64,000 nucleotides of DNA from Hondaea fermentalgiana. Lineage: Eukaryota; Sar; Bigyra; Thraustochytrida; Thraustochytriidae. The DNA lies in assembly GCA_014084085.1 (NCBI GenBank), contig NPFB01000070.1:62001-126000 (forward strand), read 5' to 3'. Every line of letters starts with the position of its first letter. Position 1 is the first letter of the stretch. Positions 28,940 to 39,759 of this stretch are shown here, piece by piece. Both the position numbers and the translations under genes were made by a program. Under the pieces are notes generated by a model. The model saw only the letters and a program-made list of their open reading frames with translations, was not told where the DNA came from and did not search any database.

Positions 28940-30884
28940 AATAGATGGCCGGCCCCCTTTCTCTCCTCTTCTCTATTCTCTTCAAGATACGTACCGGGTA
29001 TGCTTCTGCGGGGTTCTGAATGCCAGTACTCGCCAGCTCCTGGAGAGAAACCTGACCAAAGGCACTTCCGAAAAATGACACGTAAACGCCGCGATCCGCA
29101 TCAACCTTAGTGACAAAGCCTTGCGCGAGCATGCCCGGCTTGGCATCCTCGTTGCAAGTAACCAGCGGTAGCGAGGTTCCGACGAGTGAGCGCTTCAGCG
29201 TAAGCACGACCTTGGGCTTGGTCGCATCATCAAAGTTGAGCGAAAGGACACGTGCAGACACGGTCTGGCCCACCTTGAAGCGCTTGCTGGGGTCGCTGAT
29301 GAGAACTTCAGCGAGATGCTGCTGTGGAACAATTGCGCGCACATTGTCGCTGAGAGAAACAAGAATTCCAAAATCAGCAACCTTGAAGACCTTGCCGTTG
29401 ACCTTTTGGCCTTCCTTCAATTCGTCATGCAACAAGATGGTGGCCTCGATGACCGATTTGGACAGGCTTACGTTGAGCACGCCATCCGCTGCCGAATACG
29501 CCAACACCTTGCAACGAGTTTTCTGCCCGACCTTGAAGCGCTTGTCCAGCTGGACAATCTCGTCACTTCCAGCGGCCTCTTCGCGCACAAAGCGACTGCG
29601 CCACGCATACGCGTATAGACCATCCGAGGTTTCCAAGAGAACGCCCGCCGTCGGGTCTACGCGGCGTACAACCACGTCCGAAAGCACACGGCCGACCTGT
29701 TTTTCCATGATGTTTGCATCGTTCTTTTTCGACTCCTCGGATCTGTTGTTGATGTGGTCTGCACACGAAAGCGCGACGCGCTTATCGGCGAAATCGACGA
29801 AAAGCACGCGTGCATCGATCGTGAACCCCTTGGACGCGACGGGCCCCATCTTAGCCGCATAGTCGATTTCGGGCGTCTTGCCGTGAAAGGCGTCAATTGT
29901 TCCGTAAAAAGAGTCGAGAAAGAACACGCACATGCCCTCGCGCAGATACGAGCTAATTTGGCATTTAACGCGCATACCTGGCTGCAGGCTATCAAAACTC
30001 AGCGAGGATTTCAACTTGGCCAACTCCGCCTTGGCTTCGTTCAGCTCTAGCTGGAAGACCATGCGACCTTTGCCGGCCGCAACAGTCTTAATAACTGTCT
30101 TGATGCATTGGCCGACCTTGAGCTTGGGCTCGTCAAGGGAATCCCCGGCGTCTGCATATCGCAAAAACCCATTGGCAATCGAGGTACGGCCCACGTTAAT
30201 GTGGTAACCGTGGTCCTCCACGCTGCGGACACTACCGTGCAGTACCATGCCAGGCTTCATCGCCTCAAGGGCTTGCCGGCGATTGACAAGCGAGGCCGCC
30301 GTGGAAACCTCTACGGTGTTGCCTTTTCCATTTTCGTTTTCTACGACGCCAAGAATGGCGCAGAAGAGCATGTCTCCGACGCTGACCAGACCTTGCGTCA
30401 GATCCATTACAGCGTCTTCGACGCCGCTGGCATGCTCATCGGAGAAATTCTCGACGCGCAAAATTGCGTTGATGTTGCAAGGAAGAGAGACCTGAGCCAC
30501 TGTCGCCGTCACCTTGGTCACCACGGCAAGGGTCAGCGTGCCGGGCTCGAGTTTGCTTCGGCTGAGGCGATGTACGAACTTGGGCCGGGTCATGCCCGCG
30601 AGCATGTCCTCGTCGTCGGAATCGTCGTTTGCACCGCGCCCGCGGCGCAGCTTCGTTTGACGCTGCAGGCTGGCAAAGACGGGGTCCTCCTCGACCTCAT
30701 TTTCGGGTCCATCGCTGGCGCGCCGTTTCTTCTGAGCTTTGTGCTTGGGGGCCGGCTTGGCCACCTTGAACAAGACATTCTCGTTCGAGGCAGCCCGGGA
30801 GACCTCGCCCTTCTTGCCCTTGGTCTTGGCGCTACCGGCGGCGGGCGCCGGCGTCAACTTGAGCGAGCCTCCGCGAGGAAACAT
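26517..30884 (-). CDS. RRP5: RRP5/PDCD11 ribosome-biogenesis protein, S1-repeat part only (two exons)
   Basis: Exon 1 (30884-28995) and exon 2 (28499-26517) join through GTACGT...ACAG at a phase-0 point inside an S1 domain (NPAEAYP / VGKVVKVKV), giving 1290 aa. The start MFPRGGSLKLTP is the conserved Rrp5 N-terminus. I count about twelve S1-type units, the number in yeast and human Rrp5. Rrp5 is needed for both 18S and 5.8S/25S rRNA maturation in the nucleolus. The usual C-terminal HAT/TPR repeats are missing: the frame stops at 26517 right after the twelfth S1 unit (RKRLDLSALL), only 73 bp from the convergent PGAP5-like gene. A basic KKAKKKQKKNKKK insertion lies in S1 unit 7. The 495-nt intron contains a GA/CT repeat. 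Confidence 0.9.
28903..28936. repeat. CT/GA dinucleotide repeat in the RRP5 intron
   Basis: About 16 CT units on the plus strand (GA in the transcript), 60-90 nt downstream of the RRP5 donor. Confidence 0.85.
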
Positions 30885-31557
30885 ACTGTTATGACGCAGT
30901 CTCGCGGCGCGACGTCCAGTCGTGCAGTCGCGAGTATTTTCCAGCCGTCCGGGGTCTCTAAGCGTGGCTCTCGCGCGGCCGACCGCCTTCTGGCCGCGAC
31001 CTCGAACAGCCTCTGCCGCCCGCCTTCCGCGACGCTTTTCTCCCTCCCTTGGTCGAGAGGATTGCCTGATTGATTGGTTGGGCGGCTGCTTGGGTTGCTT
31101 GCTTGCTTGCTTCGCTTGCTTGGTTGGTCGCACGAGTCCCAGGTCTTCGCAGCGCCAACCATCCGCAAATTAGGGTTGCGCACAGCAGCCCCATTTCGGG
31201 TTGCGCACGTCAACGGATACGAGTAGACCGCAGACCGAGACGGATGATGTATATATACCTATATATATACATGCCTGCGGACCTGGAGACGGTGCATTGT
31301 CCAGGGCAAGGTGGATCACATGCATGCGCCAGGCACACGGACCTTGCTTGGGTCGCTTGTACTTTTTAGCGAGAGTGAAGCCGTCTCGCGACAAGCGAAA
31401 AGTGGCGCGTGGCCAAGCAGGCTGCTACAGGCACACAGACATTCACTTGTCGACGTCCGCTCACTCGCTTGCTCGCTCGCTCGCTCGCTCGTCCGTTTCT
31501 TGGAATCGTTGATATATCGATCGATTGAGTCTTGAAGCGCGCGCGTCTGACAAGACC
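30885..31557. promoter_or_regulatory. Divergent promoter region (RRP5 / four-TM protein)
   Basis: A 673-bp gap between divergent starts. On the RRP5 side there is a CAAG repeat in the sense of the RRP5 transcript (about 31087-31120). A TATATA-rich element lies at 31249-31271. A GCTC repeat (about 31467-31490) and the overlapping TATCGATCGAT lie nearer the plus-strand gene. The RRP5 frame stays open upstream to 31133, but the conserved Met is at 30884. Confidence 0.5.
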
Positions 31558-33042
31558 ATGCGCGTGGAACGCCTTGCGCGCAAGGTCAAGAAGAAAAGTA
31601 GCAGGGCGCTCGATAAAATGAAAAAAGCCTATGATGCAAGGCTCACCGATGATGGCGGATTCACGTCCGAAGAGGACGATGAAGATGATAACGACCACGA
31701 CAGTCAGTTGACCAATAAACGCATTTCACGCAGAGTACAGCCCATGCATGCACAAGGGCAAAATCATGCAATCGAGAACGATGAGGACGACGATGACGAA
31801 CAACAAGAGGATAGGGATGACAATGAAGATGATGACGAGGATGATGAGGCATATGAAAACGGTGCCAAGCTACGCATGCATGAAAAGATGGAGTTTGAAA
31901 AGTGGGTCCGAGAGGTAATTTATGCGAAACGCATCAAACAGAAACCCATGCAGGTGGTGAAAAGTCGCATCATGCACGGTGTCACGGTTACTTTGGCAAC
32001 GAGCTGTATCGTCTTTCTTATCGGACTCCGCGCAGACTATAGGTATGTCATGTCAGTGCCCATGCGAGCGACAACGAGCGGAGCGCGCGTCACCGACCTT
32101 TTATACGCCAAAGCCTCGATGGGCCTCATCGCGGGCTGCTGGGCCTTGCGCGCGTGGTTCACGCGGAATCTACTACGTGAGAGTGTCTTGCGCGTCTACG
32201 TCTTCTTGCGATGTGTCGAGTGGATCGTCACGCTTTGGCTCCTCTTTGCGTTGTGGGTGGACTTTGGCGCTTTGCCTTTTCAGAGCGATACCGGACTGGC
32301 TTCTGGAGAAAAAGCGATTTACTTCTTTAGTACCTTTATTTGTCTCTTTGGTCTCATCAATACTGTCGTGCATTTCTCACGACTACGACGCGAATGGCAT
32401 GAATACGAAGATCGCGCACTGCGGGCGTACTTGGACGCCAAGGAGGCCGCAAAATGGCGGAAGCGTCCGGCACGCGGCTTCGATCCGCAAGAGCTTCTTG
32501 CCTTCAATTCGACAGAGGTGGTTCCACATTCCACATACTGGGCCAATGGCGATGCGACCCTTGCACATGCAGAAGCAGAAGCCTTCGTCCAGACTGCTGT
32601 GTCCGCTGGGGCGGGAGGCGGTCGCGAGGACGAAGTCGAACTTTTCGTTGGCGACGGCTTCATTGACAAGTTTGCGATCATGTCGCTTGAGGAATTCATG
32701 CTTCGCTGGGATTCCATGGCCGAATCCGGTGACTTCGATCGTGACATCTCCTATGTGCCAAGTGTCCAAGAAATGGATCTGCACCTTTCGCAGCGGGGTT
32801 TCCACTTGGTTTACTCTGACGAACAGGACGTCGAGGTGGGCCCAGCAGTTCGCATGTTTGCCTTTGCTCAGAGTCAGGGTGCCGTTTTTCTCATTGAGTT
32901 CCTTTTTGATATCACAAACCGTCTTTTGCATGCCTCTTTCCGAAGTCAGGACGATTCCAAAACTCCTAATTTTGTCTCACGTCTCGAATTGCAATTCATC
33001 CTCATGGACTCTGAACCAAGTGGTCCATCATTACAACAATAA
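31558..33042 (+). CDS. Four-TM membrane protein with acidic N-terminus, unknown function
   Basis: 494 aa. A basic start (RVERLARKVKKKSSR) leads into a very acidic stretch of D/E runs (about 35-100). Four hydrophobic segments follow: about 138-158 (VTVTLATSCIVFLIGL), 180-200, 215-245 (FLRCVEWIVTLWLLFALWVDF) and 258-280 (IYFFSTFICLFGLINTVV). The C-terminal 210 residues are soluble, with aromatic-rich blocks (FIDKFAIMSLEEFMLRW, GFHLVYSD, FLIEFLFDITNRLLHASF). I do not recognise the family. Both soluble ends may be cytosolic given four TMs. The start is the first ATG in frame. Confidence 0.65.
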   Translation: MRVERLARKVKKKSSRALDKMKKAYDARLTDDGGFTSEEDDEDDNDHDSQLTNKRISRRVQPMHAQGQNHAIENDEDDDDEQQEDRDDNEDDDEDDEAYENGAKLRMHEKMEFEKWVREVIYAKRIKQKPMQVVKSRIMHGVTVTLATSCIVFLIGLRADYRYVMSVPMRATTSGARVTDLLYAKASMGLIAGCWALRAWFTRNLLRESVLRVYVFLRCVEWIVTLWLLFALWVDFGALPFQSDTGLASGEKAIYFFSTFICLFGLINTVVHFSRLRREWHEYEDRALRAYLDAKEAAKWRKRPARGFDPQELLAFNSTEVVPHSTYWANGDATLAHAEAEAFVQTAVSAGAGGGREDEVELFVGDGFIDKFAIMSLEEFMLRWDSMAESGDFDRDISYVPSVQEMDLHLSQRGFHLVYSDEQDVEVGPAVRMFAFAQSQGAVFLIEFLFDITNRLLHASFRSQDDSKTPNFVSRLELQFILMDSEPSGPSLQQ

Positions 33043-33051
33043 ATCATGGAA

Positions 33052-33057
33052 AATAAA
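33052..33057 (+). terminator. Putative polyadenylation signal AATAAA (four-TM protein gene)
   Basis: AATAAA begins 10 nt after the stop; another AATAAA overlaps the stop codon itself. Confidence 0.35.
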
Positions 33058-33326
33058 ATTCTTTCCCTCCCACCTCCTGACTGTGAGTCCCTTTCGATGT
33101 CGATTTAGCACATTACGCGTCATGATCGCGGTATAGTCTCTGGTTCGTTCGATCCGAATTCGCCTCGCCTCTCCATCCACATATTCTCAAGATCGTCCGA
33201 GAATTGCGAGTCGCTCTAGCAGCAGGCGCAGCAGCAGCAGCAGCAGCGGTAGCGGCAGCGACGACGACACATTTGGCGCGCCACTAGGGCTTAAATCTAC
33301 TGCCTTCAAGCAGCCTACAGGCGTGC

Positions 33327-34230
33327 TTGGCCAAGAGCAAGTCTCTGGAAAGTAAAGAAGAACAGCAAGCTTCCTCAGCGGAACGCAAGAAGCGGCACAT
33401 CAAACAGTGGCAAGACACGCGTGCCTGCACAACGCAACAAACAACCTGCGGCGTGACGAGCAGCAAAAAGCTCTCCTTATGCAACGACAAGCCCTCGAAA
33501 AGTAAGAAAAGAAGCAGCTCGATGCAAGCTCCGTCATTCGCGACCCACCCGCCCTCTGTAACCGCGACAAAATTCTCGGCATCTGTCACGTTCTCTACGG
33601 CGGCGTTGTGCCCGCCAACTTCGTAAGCGCCCAGCTCGGCCAAGTCACCAACCATCTTCGCGCAAGATCAACCTTCTACGCCAAGATCAACGCCACGATT
33701 TCTCTCGAGGTCGCAAACGCCCTCGGCAAATCGCAGCCCAAGCTCCGTAATTACTTCACCATCCGGTTCGCCGCCAAAAATGGCCGAAACAGACAGAAGA
33801 GCCACATGGGCACCAACGTGCCCGGATTCGCAGACGTACCCCAGTATAACTTCCTGCTGGACGCGTCCAAGGCGACACCGAAGCCATTATCCTTGCCATC
33901 AACATCGAAAGGAGCCTCTCGCGCAAAGTGCGCCCTCTCTTCCTAAACCGCCTCGATCCCCAGGCCCATTTTCCTAACATGTAAGCCAGCGCATAGCGAG
34001 CGGAGAAAGCGCTTTGAGCTTATGATTCTTCCCCTCAGTCCTTTTTGCCGCTACCGCTCTGCCTGCTGATGCTACTGCGCAGAAAATCGCGCTTGGATTT
34101 CAGCGCCACTTTCGAGGCGGAGCTTGCTTCGTCCGGCGCTCTTTCTAAGATTGCTGATCATGCTGTCAGCAGTGGAATCTCCTCGAGACTGATGATCTTC
34201 TCGACGCCTGCAGTGTTCAGGTAGCACCAC
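33327..34230 (+). pseudogene. Probable decayed gene of unknown family
   Basis: Coding-like sequence is scattered over shifting frames. It starts at TTG rather than ATG (LAKSKSLESKEEQQASSAER), then shifts to a second frame (RRDEQQKALLMQRQALEK) that is cut by TAA at 33503-33505 but continues unbroken as EKKQLDASSVIRDPPALCNR and on to about 33870. It shifts again to a frame reading GDTEAIILAINIERSLSRK to a stop near 33980. A further short coding-like piece lies at about 34080-34230. The continuity of a charged helix across the stop argues for a mutated gene rather than introns, although GTAAG occurs at three of the break points. Family not recognised. Confidence 0.4.
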
Positions 34231-34583
34231 CGACCTGTTCCGACTTTCCCGAATATCTTGGAAACAAATCAACCACCAGTGCCGTGAAGTGGGGCGGGTG
34301 CCAGTGACTCGCAGATAATCCTTCACCGTCACTCTCCGCGACACGCAGCCTCGGCCTATCGCATGACTGACTCCCGAATTCTCGTGAGTCGCCGCGCCAT
34401 CACAGCCAGAAAGAAAGAAGAAGGTCGGCGCCGACCAGGGGGTTTTTGGCGCGGCGTCCGCCCGTAAAGGGTAGCGGAGCGGGGGGCCAGCGCCGGCCGA
34501 GCCGAGGGCTCCTGGCAGACCCGGAAGCGGAATCGGTGGAGGCACGCTCGTCGCTGTGCGCGGTGGAGAGCGCGCCCGGCGCG

Positions 34584-37500
34584 ATGGCGGAGACGGCGCG
34601 AGCCCGCGGCGGCATCGGCGGCGGGCCTGACGATGCTGGGTCGCTGGAGCACATGATGGAGACGTGCGTGCAGACGCTCAAGAACCTGTCGGCGTACGAC
34701 CTCGCGGCGAGGCTGGCGGTGAACGACCGCAAGGTGCAGGAGGCCGTCGATATGATCGACAAGATCGCGGAGGCCATGGAGAGGCTGGAGCAGGACTATC
34801 TCGAGGAGAAGAATCGGTCTCCGGTGGAGAGTCAACGCGAGTACGCGCCAATCGGGCAGGTCGTTCGCATCCTCATGGACGCCGACGAGTGGACCTCGAT
34901 TCTGACGGCCTGTCTTTCCTGGGAGAGTGCTAGCATGCGCCCCAATCTGACGATCAAGCTCGCAGCCATGCGAATGCTCGTGGCCTTTCTTGCCGCGACG
35001 GACAATGACGGCTTTTACTACGAGGTCTTTTTGCTTGAGCGCATCGTGCCGTACCAAGAGCTTCTCGCCTACGCGTACGGCGATGCCTATCTGTCAACGG
35101 TGAGCAGCGCTGAGATCTCTGCTGCAAGCACGAGCTCGTCGGCGGCGACACCAAATGCGCGTCGGAGGCGACGTGCGCCCCGAGCACCCGCGCGCGTTGA
35201 GGATGAGATGGCCAAGCAGGTGATTCGCTGGTGGAAAGAGCGGCCATCAGAGGCTCGCATTTTACGGCTGCGCGCGACCGCGCTCCTTCGCGCCTGGGTT
35301 GAGGATGACCGTGTTGCTGCCGACTACATTGTCGAGCCTCATGGTGATCGTGGAATGTTGTCACCTTTTCCGCGGGTGTTGCTGACTCGACTGCGGACAG
35401 AGCTTATTGATGCCTACGAGCACGGCACGCGTCGTCTTGCGGGGCATCGCATTGCGCGACGCGGGTGCGCCGAGATTAAAAAGTTTCACAACTTCAACGC
35501 GGAGATTCGCCACGTGTGCCGGCTATTTGTTGTGCTCTCTGATGCAAATGCGGCCGTCATTCGACCAGTCTTGCAAGAGGACGGTGTGGGTATGCTGTTG
35601 CGTCTACTCAAGATTGACCGCGAGGACGCAGCGCTCCAATGGGATGTCGTGGATCTATTGACGGCTCTCATGGTCTTTCGCAAGTTCGCCAACGAGTTTA
35701 TTGATGCAGGCGGCGTGTCACTCCTCTTCAATCTTGCGAAAGGCACGTCTGTTCCGGGATTCATGATTCCAGTCGTCACGAATTGCTTCACCAATCTTGC
35801 AGCGACTGGCATGGGTAAGATCTGCCAGACGCAAAAGCCCCTCGTGGAGCCGCTGAACGCTTTCATGCTTGAGCAAGTGAGCAATCCGCAAGCCCGCGAA
35901 GGCGCGCTCGGGTACTTTCGCGATGCACTCAAGTGTCCTGTCAATCTTCGCATCTTTGACAACCTCAAGGGCGTGTATGAGGTCTTGAACGCACTATCGG
36001 ATGTATACGATCAAAATTTCGTTGATGGTGCCTTTGATATTGCCAAGCAGGAGGGACTCATTGCCGCCTCCCTGGGCGCACTGGAGTCTTACTTTCGCAT
36101 GCATGTTGCGATTGCGGCTCACATCGCTCGTTTCGACCTCGTTTCGCACCGCAACAAGCAACAAGGCGCAAATAGCATTAGCAACAAAGCGAACAGCCAC
36201 GTTCACCACCACCACCACCATCATCACCAGGGTCGGCCACGAAGCAGTAGCATCGGTTCACGGAGCAGCATGGGCAGCGCAGGGAGCCACGGTTTTCATC
36301 GCGCGCGCGAGCTCCCGGAGGACAAGCCCGTTGAAATTGACGACGTTGCACATGCCAACGACATGTCTTTCTTGCAGTCCAACATGGACGCCGTGATGCG
36401 TCTTCTTGCGCGATCGAGCTGGCCCCCTGTGGAAACTCTGCTTCGCTACGAGCTCCCCGTGCGCTCTACGACCACACGTTCGCGGGAAAACTCGAACGAG
36501 GGCATCTCCGCGGCAGCGCGAGCACGACGCGGCAGCACAAGCGCAGAGCAGGACGGGGGGGCTGAGACCGCGCCGGCCGAGAACCAAGACGGTGACAATG
36601 AGGAGCCTCTTGCAAAGCAAGGGCAGGCGCATGACAATTCCCATGCCTCGGACGACGCGATGCATAGTCAGACGCTTGCCTCCTATTCAAACGCTACGGC
36701 CACGACTGGGGGCGCCGGAGCTGGGCTCCCAGCCAATCGCAAGCATGCCCTTTTACTATTGCTTGATGTGGTGCGCTCTGGCCTGGTTACCTCGATCAAG
36801 GCGCTGCAGATCCTTCGCATCATTACTTTGGTCCCATCGACGTACAAAATGGTCTGCGAGGCAAGTTTGCCCAATCAACATCCATTGACGATTCCACTCA
36901 ACAGCACGGAGCTCCAGACACTGGAGGACGAGAGCGTGCTAGGCATCTCTGTCTTGCTCGAGGCGATGGCGACCTTTGAGGCGCGTGAAGCCGAGGTCCT
37001 GGTTGCCGCGCTTGAGGTCTTGTGCAATTGCTGCACGCCCGCTTACGGTGATGACCGCGCGCAACGGCCCGTGCGCCGGCTGGCACGTGACAACAATGCC
37101 CTCATGACTCTCTTGGCGCTTCTTCGCTACGATGAAACGCCCAAACTGGCAGATCAGATCCGATACCTTGCGTGTCTCGTGCTACAGGGCTTGGCCAAGG
37201 ATCACCATGTCGCGCAAGTTTTAGAGACGCTGAATCTGTCGCAGGCGCTCACCAAGATCGCGCGCACCGAGCCGGTCCTTGTTGAGAACAAGAAAATCCA
37301 CAAACGGCTGAAGCGCGAGGCCCTCAAGTTGATTGAGCACATTTCTGGAACAGATATCGGCGACGTCGCCGATGCGACAAACAAGCGTCTTTTGCGCAAT
37401 TCGATCGTTGACCGCACGCAAATCTCCTTTGATTCGCGCGAGCTTCTGGGGCTGATTGAAGGTCACCTTCGCGACCACGGTTACGGGCGCGTGGCCGATG

Positions 37501-39521
37501 TCCTGGAAAGCGAGCTGCAGTCAAGGTACAAGGAAAATTCTGCCAAGGGATCGTCGCCTCGCTTTAGCTGGCCAACCAAATATCTTGGTGTCGCCAAGGC
37601 GAAGAAGGAGAAGGAATCATCGAAGGGCGCCGTGATGCTTACGCCTCCGCGGCGTAGCAGCAAGTCCAAGGAGCGCGGAGACTCGGATGCGCAGGATGAG
37701 AAGGAGAGCCTCGGACTCGAAGGCACCGCTGGCCACGATGGCGATCCCTCGAAGAAAGACGGCAAGCTTGTTGTAGGCAAGAAACGTCGATTTGGCTTTG
37801 TAGGCCAGGGAAGCATGCAGAAACGCCGCAAGGTGAGCAGCAAGGTTGCAGCCACTCCAGTCAAGACCGAGTCGTGCATTGCGCGCCAGCAAGTGAGCAA
37901 GGTGATGCATAGCAACTCGGGCAATAGCACCGCACTGGAACGCATCGTCCAAGACTATCTTCGCGAGCAGCATCGCAAGTGCCTCGAGCCCGTGACGATT
38001 ATTCCTCCCATGTCTCTGCACGGGGATCGACACGAGTGTACAGCGGACAAGAAGCATGCCACGGGTGCGCCGATCAACGTCACGCAGCGATTATTCCAGC
38101 GTGAGACTACCGGGTCGCCGGGTAACTCGGGCTGTTTGGCCCAGAATGCACGCTTTGTGCATGGACGTTCCAAGTGGGTGAAAACCTTTCGCAACATCAC
38201 CCGCAACGAAGACACTGATCCTGGCGCGGACATGAACAACCCGGAGTTCAGTCAAATGTACACGTGCGTTTCGTTCTTGCAGCCTCTGCGCGCAGGGTAT
38301 GAGGATCTCTTGCTGGGCACGAGCGGTGGCGACCTAGTGATGCGGAATACGCACACGTGTCAGACCTATGCAAAGTGGGCGGTGCACGAGTCTCCACTTA
38401 CGAGCGTCAATGTGGTCGGAGATCGAGTCCTCACGCACGCGGAGTCAGGCAACGTTGCGCTGTCCAAATTTCCCGCCTCGGTCGTCGAAGCCTATGCGGA
38501 CGACGAGGATCGCGTGTATGCGTATGCGCAGCGTAATCGCAACGGCCCTGACGATGAGCTTGTGCAGCTTTGGCAGCACGAAAATGTCATGAACGTGGAG
38601 ATGGATCAGGCTTGCGTTCGCATGGTCGCCACGACATCGATTGAGCGTGGACGGCATGAACAGGCTGCAATCGTGTACGACCTGCAGACGGGGCGATTCG
38701 TGTCACGCCTCTCACACGTCAAGCTTTCAAGCCGCTATCAGTGGCATCGCGCATGCTTTGCGCCGCACGATAGTAATTTGGTTCTGCACGATGGTTTGCT
38801 GTGGGACGTACGAGCACATCGGCACATTCACAAGTTCGACAAATTTACCGAGTATGGCCGAGCAACCTTTCGACCGGACGGGACACATGTTGCGATCGAC
38901 ACTGCTGTCTGGGATATGCGCACGTTCAAGCTCTTTGTCATGTGCGAAGCCTTTGCAGGTGCTGTCGTCAAATTCGACAGCACGAGCTCGGTGGCCTACA
39001 GCTACTACCCGCCCCTGTTCGAGGAGAAGCAAATGTCGGTATTTACGGTGACCGACGCCTCGGACTACTCTAACATTACCACACAGGACTTGCAGCCTCA
39101 TCGTATCGTGGACCTTGCGCTTGACACCACGGCTCGCAAGCTTGCTGTTCTCACGGAGCGCTCGCTCAATCACGAAGAGGACCGAAGCAAGATTTGCACG
39201 TGTCGACTCTACGAGGCTGGCCGAACGCAAATTGCGGATGACGATGAGTACAAGGACGATGACGAGCTTTTAGACGATGAGGATGATGAGGACGATGAGA
39301 ACGACATGGATTCTGACGACGACATCGACGACGACGATGACGACGACGATGAGGATGAGGACGAGCATGAGCATGAGCATGACGACGACGATATGGCCAA
39401 CCATCCTGATGATATGGATGATTATGACGACGAAGACGACGACGACATAGATGGTTCGTTTGTTCGCGATATGATTGAACCGTTTGGCTCACTTGAAGCG
39501 ATGATGTACGGTCACCTCTGA
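34584..39521 (+). CDS. DCAF1: DCAF1/VprBP, DDB1-CUL4 substrate receptor
   Basis: A 1645-aa intronless homologue of DCAF1 (VprBP), the substrate receptor of CRL4 ubiquitin ligases. Order: an armadillo-like helical N-terminal half; a His-rich loop (about residues 540-555, repeated CAC codons) and acidic/Ser-rich linkers; a LisH motif near 950 (LLGLIEGHLRDHGYGRVADVLESEL region); a basic linker; the DCAF1-specific block IVQDYLREQHRKC ... PINVTQRLFQRE; a WD40 beta-propeller (about 1180-1545) with both DDB1-binding WDxR motifs (LWDVR and VWDMR); and a long Asp/Glu tail as in animal DCAF1. The ATG at 34584 is the first in frame. Confidence is very high because the C-terminal third aligns block by block with the family. 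Confidence 0.95.
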   Translation: MAETARARGGIGGGPDDAGSLEHMMETCVQTLKNLSAYDLAARLAVNDRKVQEAVDMIDKIAEAMERLEQDYLEEKNRSPVESQREYAPIGQVVRILMDADEWTSILTACLSWESASMRPNLTIKLAAMRMLVAFLAATDNDGFYYEVFLLERIVPYQELLAYAYGDAYLSTVSSAEISAASTSSSAATPNARRRRRAPRAPARVEDEMAKQVIRWWKERPSEARILRLRATALLRAWVEDDRVAADYIVEPHGDRGMLSPFPRVLLTRLRTELIDAYEHGTRRLAGHRIARRGCAEIKKFHNFNAEIRHVCRLFVVLSDANAAVIRPVLQEDGVGMLLRLLKIDREDAALQWDVVDLLTALMVFRKFANEFIDAGGVSLLFNLAKGTSVPGFMIPVVTNCFTNLAATGMGKICQTQKPLVEPLNAFMLEQVSNPQAREGALGYFRDALKCPVNLRIFDNLKGVYEVLNALSDVYDQNFVDGAFDIAKQEGLIAASLGALESYFRMHVAIAAHIARFDLVSHRNKQQGANSISNKANSHVHHHHHHHHQGRPRSSSIGSRSSMGSAGSHGFHRARELPEDKPVEIDDVAHANDMSFLQSNMDAVMRLLARSSWPPVETLLRYELPVRSTTTRSRENSNEGISAAARARRGSTSAEQDGGAETAPAENQDGDNEEPLAKQGQAHDNSHASDDAMHSQTLASYSNATATTGGAGAGLPANRKHALLLLLDVVRSGLVTSIKALQILRIITLVPSTYKMVCEASLPNQHPLTIPLNSTELQTLEDESVLGISVLLEAMATFEAREAEVLVAALEVLCNCCTPAYGDDRAQRPVRRLARDNNALMTLLALLRYDETPKLADQIRYLACLVLQGLAKDHHVAQVLETLNLSQALTKIARTEPVLVENKKIHKRLKREALKLIEHISGTDIGDVADATNKRLLRNSIVDRTQISFDSRELLGLIEGHLRDHGYGRVADVLESELQSRYKENSAKGSSPRFSWPTKYLGVAKAKKEKESSKGAVMLTPPRRSSKSKERGDSDAQDEKESLGLEGTAGHDGDPSKKDGKLVVGKKRRFGFVGQGSMQKRRKVSSKVAATPVKTESCIARQQVSKVMHSNSGNSTALERIVQDYLREQHRKCLEPVTIIPPMSLHGDRHECTADKKHATGAPINVTQRLFQRETTGSPGNSGCLAQNARFVHGRSKWVKTFRNITRNEDTDPGADMNNPEFSQMYTCVSFLQPLRAGYEDLLLGTSGGDLVMRNTHTCQTYAKWAVHESPLTSVNVVGDRVLTHAESGNVALSKFPASVVEAYADDEDRVYAYAQRNRNGPDDELVQLWQHENVMNVEMDQACVRMVATTSIERGRHEQAAIVYDLQTGRFVSRLSHVKLSSRYQWHRACFAPHDSNLVLHDGLLWDVRAHRHIHKFDKFTEYGRATFRPDGTHVAIDTAVWDMRTFKLFVMCEAFAGAVVKFDSTSSVAYSYYPPLFEEKQMSVFTVTDASDYSNITTQDLQPHRIVDLALDTTARKLAVLTERSLNHEEDRSKICTCRLYEAGRTQIADDDEYKDDDELLDDEDDEDDENDMDSDDDIDDDDDDDDEDEDEHEHEHDDDDMANHPDDMDDYDDEDDDDIDGSFVRDMIEPFGSLEAMMYGHL

Positions 39522-39709
39522 AGTGAGTGTTTCCGTCCAGGCCGTGATCCGGTTCGACATTTGTGGACAGTGTGCCATCCTCTGCGTGGGTGACAGATCA
39601 CTTTGTGATTCTAGGGCAGATGAAAGAGACCAATTCACGCTTTTATAACAAAAGAAAGAACAACAGGTTCGTGTCGATCCACATGATCACTTTTTTGATC
39701 GAATTTATC

Positions 39710-39715
39710 AATAAA
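39710..39715 (+). terminator. Putative polyadenylation signal AATAAA (DCAF1)
   Basis: AATAAA lies in an AT-rich stretch about 190 nt after the DCAF1 stop and just before the 151-bp tandem repeat. Confidence 0.35.
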
Positions 39716-39759
39716 ATTGGCTTTGTGATTTGTCTGTTTTGTGGGCCGAATTTTGCTTG

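Larger units (their letters stand above)
33043..34583. other. Region between the four-TM gene and DCAF1
   Basis: Apart from the possible decayed gene, it holds an AGC-type repeat at about 33220-33250 and the DCAF1 promoter. No intact gene. Confidence 0.5.
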
